This document shows positions 44,465-52,026 of a stretch of DNA of 64,000 nucleotides, piece by piece. Both the position numbers and the translations under genes were made by a program. How positions within the stretch are numbered: the stretch's first letter is position 1; each line of letters begins with the position of its first letter. The stretch is from Oscillospiraceae bacterium (GTDB lineage: Bacteria > Bacillota > Clostridia > Saccharofermentanales > Fastidiosipilaceae), in the NCBI GenBank assembly GCA_029983685.1, contig JASBZA010000001.1, positions 1 through 64,000 of the forward strand. Direction: 5' to 3'. The notes below the pieces were generated by a model. That model did not search any database and was not told where the DNA came from. It saw nothing but the letters and a program-made list of their open reading frames with translations.

Positions 44465-45913
44465 ATGCAGCAAAACTATCAGACATTCAGGGAGCAATAC
44501 CCCCTATTTATCTATAAAGATTATCATGTGGAAAGGAAAGAAGAGACAGTCTTGGTGACCTATGATTTTGAGGTGCCGGGGCTTACGTCTTTTCATCCTA
44601 CTTTAGAATTCCCCATCCGTCCGGCTACGCTTATGAATGATCCAACCGGACCTATGGCAAGGCAAATTCTTTTTTCTATCGGCATGGTGGAGCTGATATC
44701 CTACTGGAAAATTGCCTGCCCGCCTCGGGTAAAGATTCGCTGCGGCAATTTAAAAGAAGAGCAGATTTCTTTTTGGCTGGACCTCTACTACGGAGGTCTG
44801 GGTGAATTCTTTTATATCAACAATATCCCTGCCAAAAAAGAGGATTTTATGACCATAGAAATCGCTCCGGCTACTGAAGTAGCCAGCAACGTTGAGGCAG
44901 AAGAAGCGTCTTTTCACGCAGCGGATAAAACACTCATTCCTATAGGAGGCGGCAAGGATTCGGTGGTGACCGTAGAGCATCTTAAGGGCAAGGGCCACAA
45001 TGTGGCCTTTGGTATTAATCCCACCAAGGCGAGCCTGGATACTATGGATATCGGTGGCTTTGGCAAAGAAGACCGCTTCATTGTAAAAAGGACGCTGGAC
45101 TCTGAGATGCTTCGCTTGAATCAGGAAGGCTATCTTAACGGCCATACACCCTTCTCCGCCTTGCTGACCTTTGTTGCCTATTACGGAGCCTATGTTCTGG
45201 GGGCGACCCATATTGCCCTATCGAACGAAGCCAGTGCCAATGCTTCTACCATCCCCGGTACGGATATTAACCATCAATATTCCAAGACATCAGAATTTGA
45301 ATTCGCTTTTAGGTCCTATACGGAGCGTTTCCTTGAACCCGATATTTATTATTTCAGCCTGCTTAGGCCCTTTGCCGAAATTGCCATCGCCAGGTCTTTT
45401 GCTTCCTATCCTGCTTACCATAAGGCTTTCCGGTCCTGTAATCGCGGGTCTAAGAAGAATATTTGGTGCTGTGCCTGCTCGAAGTGCCTCTTTGTTTATA
45501 CTATTTTGGCACCTTTTTTGAGTCGGGAAGACATGGTTGAGATGTTCGGAGAAGATCTTTTTGCCAAAGAAGATCTCCTGGATGATTGGCAGAAACTTAT
45601 CGGTGTCCAGGAGGTAAAACCCTTTGAATGTGTGGGGACAGTGGAAGAGGTGCAATTTGCCGTCTATTTGCTCTTGAAAGACGCTGAGAGTAAGGAAGAT
45701 GACTTACCCCTCTTACTTAGAGAGGCCGCCCACTATGCCCAAGAAGGCCTATTAAAAGAGCTTAGATGGGATGAAGAGACCGGACCGGTTTCTCTTGCTT
45801 CACCCAATCCTTTGGCCTATTGGCACGAGGATGCAAATCTTCCTGATAGCTTTAAAGCTTACGTTAAAGACATTTTAGATGAAGAGAGGAAAAAGCCCTA
45901 TGAAAAAAGATAA
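44465..45913 (+). CDS. murL: UDP-MurNAc-L-Ala-L-Glu epimerase (MurL)
   Basis: 482 residues with a strong RBS (AAGGAGAA). The central ATP-binding motif LIPIGGGKDSVVTVEHLK (about residues 156–173) is the PP-loop-like signature of MurL, which adenylates UDP-MurNAc-L-Ala-L-Glu and epimerises the glutamate to D-Glu. LSNEASANAS and a cysteine-rich CSKCLFVYT segment (preceded by WCCA) follow. The assignment is supported by the next gene, which overlaps it and encodes a diverged MurD-type ligase, the pairing (MurD2–MurL) first described in Xanthomonas. It begins after the tRNA cluster. Confidence 0.82.
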   Translation: MQQNYQTFREQYPLFIYKDYHVERKEETVLVTYDFEVPGLTSFHPTLEFPIRPATLMNDPTGPMARQILFSIGMVELISYWKIACPPRVKIRCGNLKEEQISFWLDLYYGGLGEFFYINNIPAKKEDFMTIEIAPATEVASNVEAEEASFHAADKTLIPIGGGKDSVVTVEHLKGKGHNVAFGINPTKASLDTMDIGGFGKEDRFIVKRTLDSEMLRLNQEGYLNGHTPFSALLTFVAYYGAYVLGATHIALSNEASANASTIPGTDINHQYSKTSEFEFAFRSYTERFLEPDIYYFSLLRPFAEIAIARSFASYPAYHKAFRSCNRGSKKNIWCCACSKCLFVYTILAPFLSREDMVEMFGEDLFAKEDLLDDWQKLIGVQEVKPFECVGTVEEVQFAVYLLLKDAESKEDDLPLLLREAAHYAQEGLLKELRWDEETGPVSLASPNPLAYWHEDANLPDSFKAYVKDILDEERKKPYEKR

Positions 45914-47426
45914 GACGCTCCTCTATGATTTTCTAAAAGCTAAACGTATTCTAATTTTAGGCTTTGGCCGGGAAGGTCAAGACTCGCTTAAATTTATAAA
46001 GGAATATTACGACCAAATTGAGCCGGCCGAGCTTGGTATTGCCGATTTGAATCCTATTAGTGAAGAACTCTTGGAGCCCTACAAGGCATTAGGAAAAATC
46101 AGAACTTATACAGGCGAAAATTATCTGGAATCCATGGCGGATTTTGACTTGGTTTTAAAAAGTCCCGGGATTTCATTTAAAGATTTCACGATTGTAAAAG
46201 AAGCCGGCAAGATAAGCCTGGCCGAATATCCCGGAGTGCAAATTTCCAGCCAGATGGATCTTTTTCTACGCTTTGCCCCGGGTACGATTGCCGGTATTTC
46301 CGGTACCAAAGGCAAGTCGACTACAACCAGTCTGGTCTATGAAATCTTCAAGGCTCAGGTCGCCAAAGAACAGGTAGAAGGAAACCGGGGTGCCCGGGCT
46401 TATTTGCTTGGTAATATCGGTGTACCGGTCCTGAAATACTGGGATCAATATGATGAGCATGCTTACTTGGCATGCGAAATGAGTTCACACCAGCTGGAGT
46501 TTGTAACTGCCTCTCCTCACGCGGCCATCCTCACGAATTTCTACCCCGAACACCTAGACCATTACCAATCCTACGACCAATATCTGGAGGCTAAATTAAA
46601 CATCTGCCGTTTCCAAGATAAGGAGGGCTTCCTGGTTGTGGATTCCAATGAAGAAGAGCTTATGAAGAGGGTTCAGGCATTTTATGAAAATAAGCTAATC
46701 GATGTCCGAATGAAAGAGAAGCCCTCTTTTAGAAATGATGAGCCTTCGGTTCCGTCTTATGTATTACAAGAAGGCAATCAATACCTGGCTCAAGTGGATG
46801 AGCCTTTAAAAGCAGAAGTAAGAAGACTTGTCGATAATCCTCAGTTGGGAGCCCAGCATCAGAAATTAGATGCCCTTCTGGCTACGGCCTTGGCCAAAGC
46901 TTTGGGCGTGGACTTCGAGACGATTGACGAGGGTTTAGAGCATTTCCGCGGCCTGCCGCACCGCTTGGAAGCTCTGGGTCTTCATGGCGGACGCTACTTC
47001 TACAATGACTCCATAGCGACCATTCCCCAGGCTACACTTTTGGCTTTAGAAAGCTTAAGGCAGACCCATCCGGTTAAGACTTTGATTTTGGGCGGTATGG
47101 ATAGAGGGATTTCTTATGACGGTCTTATAGAAGCATTGGAAAAGGATCCGGACCTAGAAATTTTAATCGGCCTCCCTGATACCGGCCATAAGATTATAGG
47201 TGTCTTAAAAGAGGCTCGTGCTTCGAGTAAGACTTTTGCTTCGCTTAAAACACTTGAGCAGGTTGAAAGCATGGACCAAGCCGTAGCGCTGGCCTATTCT
47301 AGGACGCCGGAAAAGACGGCCGTTTTATTGTCGCCTGCCGCAGCGTCCTATAACCGTTACAAGAATTTTGAAGAACGCGGAGAAGACTACAGAAAGTGGG
47401 TCCTGGACTATGCAAAAAAACCGTAA
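45900..47426 (+). CDS. murD2: UDP-MurNAc-L-Ala–L-Glu ligase (MurD2), Mur ligase family
   Basis: About 508 residues from ATG 45900, inside the end of murL. Mur ligase features are present: an N-terminal Rossmann-like RILILGFGREGQDSL, P-loop GISGTKGKSTTTSLVYEIF, CEMSSHQLEF, ILTNFYPEHLDHY and the C-terminal YFYNDSIATIPQATLLALE. In canonical MurD the last motif is DDSKATNP-like; NDSIATIP instead suggests the MurD2 subgroup that adds L-Glu rather than D-Glu. Coupling to murL makes this reading stronger than ordinary MurD. Confidence 0.8.
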   Translation: MKKDKTLLYDFLKAKRILILGFGREGQDSLKFIKEYYDQIEPAELGIADLNPISEELLEPYKALGKIRTYTGENYLESMADFDLVLKSPGISFKDFTIVKEAGKISLAEYPGVQISSQMDLFLRFAPGTIAGISGTKGKSTTTSLVYEIFKAQVAKEQVEGNRGARAYLLGNIGVPVLKYWDQYDEHAYLACEMSSHQLEFVTASPHAAILTNFYPEHLDHYQSYDQYLEAKLNICRFQDKEGFLVVDSNEEELMKRVQAFYENKLIDVRMKEKPSFRNDEPSVPSYVLQEGNQYLAQVDEPLKAEVRRLVDNPQLGAQHQKLDALLATALAKALGVDFETIDEGLEHFRGLPHRLEALGLHGGRYFYNDSIATIPQATLLALESLRQTHPVKTLILGGMDRGISYDGLIEALEKDPDLEILIGLPDTGHKIIGVLKEARASSKTFASLKTLEQVESMDQAVALAYSRTPEKTAVLLSPAAASYNRYKNFEERGEDYRKWVLDYAKKP

Positions 47427-48309
47427 AGAAAGTATTCTTTTAGCCGTTAATCCTTTGGCCGGCATGGGAAAGGCTGTTGATTTGCTGGGTGAGTACTTGC
47501 CGGCCTTGGCAGAGGACGGCAACCCCGTAACGGTCTATTTTACGCAAGATGAAGACCACCTGGAACGGATTTTGGCCTCGGAAGGAGACCGTTATGACCG
47601 TATTATTGTGACAGGCGGAGACGGGTCTTTACACCAGTTGGCTAACCTGGTCATGGAGCATAAGATAGAGGCTAAATTGGCCTATCTTCCGCTGGGGACA
47701 ACGAATGATTTCGCGGAGAATCTGCATTATCCGGACGATATTGCACAGATCGCCAAGTTGGTTCGCCTGGCAGAGCCCCATGCTTTGGATTTAGGCAAAA
47801 TCTTACCAGACCGCTATTTTGTCTATGTGGCAAGTTTCGGTATTTTTACGGCAAGTTCTTACAGTACGCCGACTGAGCTGAAAAATCGTGTGGGCAAGCT
47901 GGCTTATTTTGCCACCGCTTTAAAAAACTTGGGCAGTGTCGAGATTTATCCTGCTCAAGTGAAGCTGGATGAGGAGACCCATGAAGGGGATTTTATTTTC
48001 GGAGCAATCTTAAATTCTAGCCAGATGGGCGGCATAGTCAAAATGGACCCGGATAGCTTCGACTTGGCCGACGGCATGTATGAGGTCTTGCTGGTGAAAA
48101 AGCCTTCGGGCCCGGCAGAGGTGACAACTATCTTAAATGCCTTGATGAATATGGATTTTTCATCCGACCTCTTTATTTATAAGAAGGTTCGGAGCTGTTC
48201 TTTGACCTTTGACAGGCCGGTGCCCTGGACCCTGGACGGCGAATTCGGAGGAGACTTGGAAGAGCTTTCTATGGAAGTCGTCCCGCATGCTTGGAAGCTG
48301 TGTTTTTAG
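47410..48309 (+). CDS. Diacylglycerol kinase-family lipid kinase (YegS/BmrU type)
   Basis: About 299 residues from ATG 47410, inside the end of murD2. The DAGK catalytic motif is VTGGDGSLHQLANLVM (about residue 60) after AVNPLAGMGKA, followed by LPLGTTNDFAENL and DLGKILPDRYFVYVASFG. It phosphorylates a diacylglycerol-like or other lipid. The gene lies in the murL–murD2 operon, so undecaprenol or diacylglycerol recycling in envelope synthesis is plausible but unproven. Confidence 0.88.
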   Translation: MQKNRKESILLAVNPLAGMGKAVDLLGEYLPALAEDGNPVTVYFTQDEDHLERILASEGDRYDRIIVTGGDGSLHQLANLVMEHKIEAKLAYLPLGTTNDFAENLHYPDDIAQIAKLVRLAEPHALDLGKILPDRYFVYVASFGIFTASSYSTPTELKNRVGKLAYFATALKNLGSVEIYPAQVKLDEETHEGDFIFGAILNSSQMGGIVKMDPDSFDLADGMYEVLLVKKPSGPAEVTTILNALMNMDFSSDLFIYKKVRSCSLTFDRPVPWTLDGEFGGDLEELSMEVVPHAWKLCF

Positions 48310-48343
48310 AAAAAATGCCTCTTCGTTATAGGCGAAGAGGCAT
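48309..48343 (-). terminator. Terminator of the alpha/beta hydrolase gene
   Basis: A perfect 11-bp stem (ATGCCTCTTCG at 48315–48325 with CGAAGAGGCAT at 48333–48343) and 7-base loop is followed on the minus strand by TTTTTT. It lies between two convergent genes and favours the minus strand. Confidence 0.88.
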
Positions 48344-48353
48344 GTGAACCTAT

Positions 48354-49277
48354 TTATAATTTACTGTCGAACCAGTCTCCCAAGTTCTTGAAGACTTTAT
48401 CTCTATCTAATTCGTTTAGAATTTCGTGTCGGTCTTCAGGATAGAGCTTCAAGCGGACATCCTCTATGCCCAGTTTCTGATACTTGGCCAAAACCGCCTT
48501 ACAACTCTTTTCGCCACCGACCGGGTCTAATTCGCCGGAGGTGATGAGGAGAGGCAGGCTTTTTACTAGACCATCTACATCTTCTTGATGGGCCAATTCT
48601 TGCAGGACTTGGAAAAAATCAGCCCAGGCCGAGACCGTAAAGTCGAAGCCGCACAGGCGGTCCGCCATATAGCGGTCAACGTTCTCTTCGTTTCTGGAGA
48701 GCCAGTCGAAGGGAGTGCGGTTGGGCTTGAAGGGTTTATTGTTACTGCCCAGAGCCATGTTGTTTAAGGTTTTACTGTAAGACATAGGGCCGTTTTTTCT
48801 TATGGCACGCTTGGCTATCTTGAGACCTATGGATGAAGCCAGAGCTGGCTGGTTACCGGTTCCCATAATGACTGCCGCCTCGACGTCGCGGGAATGAAGG
48901 GTCAAGTATCTTCTTACAAGAAAGGATCCCATGCTGTGGCCCAGGATAAAGAGCTTTTTGCCGGGCCAAAGTGTCTTGGCATGTTCCGTTACTTGAAACA
49001 TATCTTGGATTAAGATTTTGTTTCCGTCTTTTTCGGCGAAAAAGCCCAGCTTATCGGGACTCGTGAGTGATTGACCGTGGCCCAGGTGGTCATGGCCTAT
49101 AGCCGCATAGCCTCTTTGGGTCAGATAGACTGCAAAGTCATGGTATCTGTCCATGTGTTCCGCCATACCGTGCACCAATTGGACGATGGCTTTGGGCTCT
49201 TTTTCCGGCTGCCAAGTGATGAGGTGCAATTGTGTTTTTCCGTCTCTAGAAAGAATTCTTTTGTCTTCCTTCAACAT
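48354..49277 (-). CDS. Alpha/beta hydrolase (lysophospholipase/monoacylglycerol lipase type)
   Basis: About 307 residues from ATG 49277, close after AAGGGTGACC. Oxyanion region VHGMAEHMDRY, nucleophile elbow LGHSMGSF, acid SGELDPVGG and His in EDRHEILNE complete the triad. The Hydrolase_4 (serine aminopeptidase S33-like) lipase group is the closest match; it cleaves acylglycerols or lysophospholipids. No signal peptide. Confidence 0.87.
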   Translation of the reverse strand: MLKEDKRILSRDGKTQLHLITWQPEKEPKAIVQLVHGMAEHMDRYHDFAVYLTQRGYAAIGHDHLGHGQSLTSPDKLGFFAEKDGNKILIQDMFQVTEHAKTLWPGKKLFILGHSMGSFLVRRYLTLHSRDVEAAVIMGTGNQPALASSIGLKIAKRAIRKNGPMSYSKTLNNMALGSNNKPFKPNRTPFDWLSRNEENVDRYMADRLCGFDFTVSAWADFFQVLQELAHQEDVDGLVKSLPLLITSGELDPVGGEKSCKAVLAKYQKLGIEDVRLKLYPEDRHEILNELDRDKVFKNLGDWFDSKL

Positions 49278-49356
49278 AGTGGTCACCCTTTCTAAGCATT
49301 TATTAAGCTAAAGATAGCATATCTACTAAATAATCAAAGAGGGAGAAAAATAAGGC

Positions 49357-49385
49357 TTTTCATTCATCAGAGAATGATATATCAT
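49357..49385 (+). promoter_or_regulatory. Promoter and candidate operator of the glycan-locus regulator
   Basis: TTTTCA (49357–49362), 17 bases, TATCAT (49380–49385). The -10 lies within a perfect 12-bp palindrome ATGATATATCAT at 49374–49385, so a repressor bound there would block the gene's own promoter. Confidence 0.5.
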
Positions 49386-49417
49386 ATCCATATCAATTAG
49401 CAAAGGAACGGAAGAAC

Positions 49418-50560
49418 TTGGAAACAGAAAATAAAAAAGCATTGTACGAGCAAATTTATGACGATCTTCTCAAAGGCATCCAGGAAGGTAAGTGGAAAGA
49501 AGGGGAGAGAGTCCCTACCGAAAAAGAACTTTCTAGTACGTACAATGTCAGCCGTATTACCAGCAAAAAGGCCTTGGACAAGTTAGCCTCGCAAGATATT
49601 ATCAAGCGTTATCCGGGCAGAGGATCCTTTGTTAATGCTATTTCCGAAGATTTGCCGAGTCTAAACGCAGAAGAAACATTCCATCAGTTGGAGATGGCCC
49701 AAAGACCGTCCAAACTGATCGGTCTGGTTATGGAAGATTTTGCCGAAGCCTTCGGAACCATCATCATTTCGGGGATTGAAAGGACACTCAGCAAGGCCGG
49801 CTATTCACTTATTCTTAGAAGAAGCTACGGTATGCAAACCGAGGAGTCCAAAGCGATTAAGAATATGCTGGACTTAGGCGTAGACGGATTAATCATCATG
49901 CCGGTGCACGGTACAAACTACAACAAAGAAATTCTAAGATTGTCGCTGCAGCAATTTCCTACTGTCCTGATCGACAGAGAGCTGAAAGGCATTCCTTTAA
50001 GTTATGTGGGTACCGATAATTTTTCTTCGGCCAAAAAATTGACGGAGTATTTAATTCGAAGCGGCCACCGAAAAATCGGCTTTGTGGCCCCCAGCAGCTT
50101 AGATACGTCTTCAGTCCTTCAAAGAAAAGAAGGTTTCGAAAGAGCCCATCGCGACAGCGGTATTTTGATCGATGAAAATTTAGTTTTGTCGCAAGTCTAC
50201 AGTACTCTTCCCGGTAAGACCCCGGCCGATAACTTAAAAGCCGACTTACGTGTGTTAGAGGCTTACTTGCGTAAAAACCGTGAAATGACCGCTGTGTTCG
50301 CGGTCGAGTACAATATTGCGTCTGCGCTATGGCTGGCGGCATATAATATGGGGCTGAAAGTACCTGAGGATTTGGAAATTGTCTGTTTTGACAGCCCCAG
50401 CAGCAATATCGACAGGTATCCTTTTACCCATATGCATCAGAATCAGGAAAAAATAGGTGAAGAGAGTGCCTTACAAGTCTTAAACTTGATTAAGGGAGAC
50501 ACGGAAGTAAGAGATATCTCGATACCGGCCGACCTCATTCTTCGTATGCCCGAGAAATAA
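49418..50560 (+). CDS. GntR-type HTH regulator with LacI-type sensor domain
   Basis: 380 residues from a TTG start (GGAACGGAAG upstream). N-terminal winged helix of the GntR family (about residues 8–72: ALYEQIYDDLLKGI, VPTEKELSSTYNVSRIT, GRGSFV) is joined to a LacI/PBP1-like sugar-binding domain (about 95–380; ISGIERTLSKAGYSL, GLIIMPVH, VLIDRELKGIPLSYVGTDN, GHRKIGFVAP). This AraR-like arrangement usually represses sugar-utilisation genes until an oligosaccharide or monosaccharide binds. It precedes the mannosidase/mannanase genes, so mannose or an oligomannoside is the likely effector (inference). Confidence 0.88.
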   Translation: METENKKALYEQIYDDLLKGIQEGKWKEGERVPTEKELSSTYNVSRITSKKALDKLASQDIIKRYPGRGSFVNAISEDLPSLNAEETFHQLEMAQRPSKLIGLVMEDFAEAFGTIIISGIERTLSKAGYSLILRRSYGMQTEESKAIKNMLDLGVDGLIIMPVHGTNYNKEILRLSLQQFPTVLIDRELKGIPLSYVGTDNFSSAKKLTEYLIRSGHRKIGFVAPSSLDTSSVLQRKEGFERAHRDSGILIDENLVLSQVYSTLPGKTPADNLKADLRVLEAYLRKNREMTAVFAVEYNIASALWLAAYNMGLKVPEDLEIVCFDSPSSNIDRYPFTHMHQNQEKIGEESALQVLNLIKGDTEVRDISIPADLILRMPEK

Positions 50561-50589
50561 AAGACCATATAATGATATGCCAATGACTA

Positions 50590-50613
50590 TGCACAAAACT
50601 CTGCTTTTGTGCA
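50590..50613 (+). terminator. Hairpin after the regulator gene
   Basis: TGCACAAAA (50590–50598) pairs with TTTTGTGCA (50605–50613) around a 6-base loop, with T-rich sequence shortly after. It may be a weak terminator separating the regulator from the GH125 promoter. Confidence 0.45.
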
Positions 50614-50671
50614 CATGTATGTATATTTTCCTCAATTTTTTGGATTAATTAAGAAAAATAACCCAGCTTTG

Positions 50672-50714
50672 TTGACTTGCCTTCTTTTTAGAATGTATAG
50701 TACAAATATATCAT
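50672..50714 (+). promoter_or_regulatory. Promoter of the GH125–giant hydrolase operon with operator half-site
   Basis: TTGACT (50672–50677), 18 bases, TATAGT (50696–50701). ATATATCAT at 50706–50714 repeats nine bases of the palindrome in the regulator promoter and covers the expected transcription start. Confidence 0.6.
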
Positions 50715-50736
50715 TAGACAAAGTGTGAGGTGCCTT

Positions 50737-52026
50737 ATGAATATTCAAGAATTAGGAAAGTTTCTGCAAAACAAGATACCGGATGAAAAAGCCAGGGAGT
50801 TTTTCTTACCCTGCTTTTTGAGTACCTGGGAGACAACGGTCAAATTTATGGATGATGACCAGATTTTTCTTATTACGGGTGACATTCCGGCCATGTGGTT
50901 ACGTGACTCGTCGGCCCAAGTCCACCATTATTTAAAATTCGCCAACGCTTCAGCGGAAATTCAACATTTGATTGAAGGCTTAATTTCTAAGCAAATTGAT
51001 TTTATTTTAAAAGATCCTTATGCCAATGCTTTTAATGCCGAAGATAACGGAGCCGGACATCAAGACGATCGGACTGAAATGGGCCCGGGCATTTGGGAAA
51101 GAAAGTATGAGATAGACTCTTTATGCTATTCTGTTGATTTAGCCTACAAGTATTATGAGAAAACGGCCAATGACCGAATTTTTACCGATAAATTTCATCA
51201 AGTCTTACATGTGATTGTAGATCTTTGGAAGACAGAACAAAAACATACCGATTCGGATTATTACTTTGAAAGAAATACCGACATTGAAACAGACACTTTG
51301 CCTAATGAAGGAAGAGGATCCGAGGTCGCTTACACAGGCATGACTTGGTCCGGCTTTAGGCCCAGCGACGATGCCTGTACTTACGGTTACCTGGTTCCTT
51401 CTAATATGTTTGCCGTGGTTGTGCTTTCGCAAATTCAGACCCTTGCCGAAAAGATTTTTAAGGATAAAGCTTTGGCCGATAAGGCTTTGTCCCTGGAAAA
51501 AGAAATCCGCAAAGGTATTGACCAATATGCCCTCTATGAACATGAAGCGTACGGCACGATTTATGCTTATGAAGTCGACGGTTTGGGCAATCAGCTCTTC
51601 ATGGATGATGCTAATGTGCCGAGCTTGTTGAGCATTCCCTATCTGGGCTTTGCTTCGGTAGATGATCCGATTTATCAGAACACCAGGAACTTTATCTTAA
51701 GCCCTGAAAATCCTTATTTTTTCCAAGGTGAGCACGCCCAAGGGATCGGAAGTCCTCATACACCGGAAAATTACGTCTGGCACATCGCCTTAACCATGCA
51801 GGCCCTGACTTCGGATTCTAAGGAAGAACAAAAGAAAATTCTGGATATGATTTTTGCTACAGATGCCGATACCCGCCAAATGCATGAAGGCTTTAATGTA
51901 GATAATCCTTCGGAGTTTACCAGACCTTGGTTTGCCTGGGCCAACTCCTTATTGTCTGTCTTAATGATTCGCTACTACGATCTGGAGGCTTACACGCCAT
52001 CCCCTAAAAAAGAAAGGAAAAACTGA
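50737..52026 (+). CDS. GH125 exo-alpha-1,6-mannosidase
   Basis: About 429 residues with no signal peptide, so cytoplasmic. Family GH125 features: ITGDIPAMWLRDSSAQVHHY near the N terminus, YEIDSLCYSVDLAYKYY, GMTWSGFRPSDDACTYGYLVPSNMF, MDDANVPSLLSIPYLG and QGIGSPHTPENYVWHI. GH125 removes terminal alpha-1,6-mannose from imported oligomannosides. The start is ATG 50737, preceded by GAGGTG; the frame is open from a GTG at 50725. Its TGA shares one base with the ATG of the giant hydrolase (TGATG). Confidence 0.93.
   Translation: MNIQELGKFLQNKIPDEKAREFFLPCFLSTWETTVKFMDDDQIFLITGDIPAMWLRDSSAQVHHYLKFANASAEIQHLIEGLISKQIDFILKDPYANAFNAEDNGAGHQDDRTEMGPGIWERKYEIDSLCYSVDLAYKYYEKTANDRIFTDKFHQVLHVIVDLWKTEQKHTDSDYYFERNTDIETDTLPNEGRGSEVAYTGMTWSGFRPSDDACTYGYLVPSNMFAVVVLSQIQTLAEKIFKDKALADKALSLEKEIRKGIDQYALYEHEAYGTIYAYEVDGLGNQLFMDDANVPSLLSIPYLGFASVDDPIYQNTRNFILSPENPYFFQGEHAQGIGSPHTPENYVWHIALTMQALTSDSKEEQKKILDMIFATDADTRQMHEGFNVDNPSEFTRPWFAWANSLLSVLMIRYYDLEAYTPSPKKERKN

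Noticed and set aside
45900..47426. Ordinary MurD
   Set aside because: The diverged C-terminal motif and overlap with a MurL-like gene fit MurD2 better, although this needs biochemical proof.
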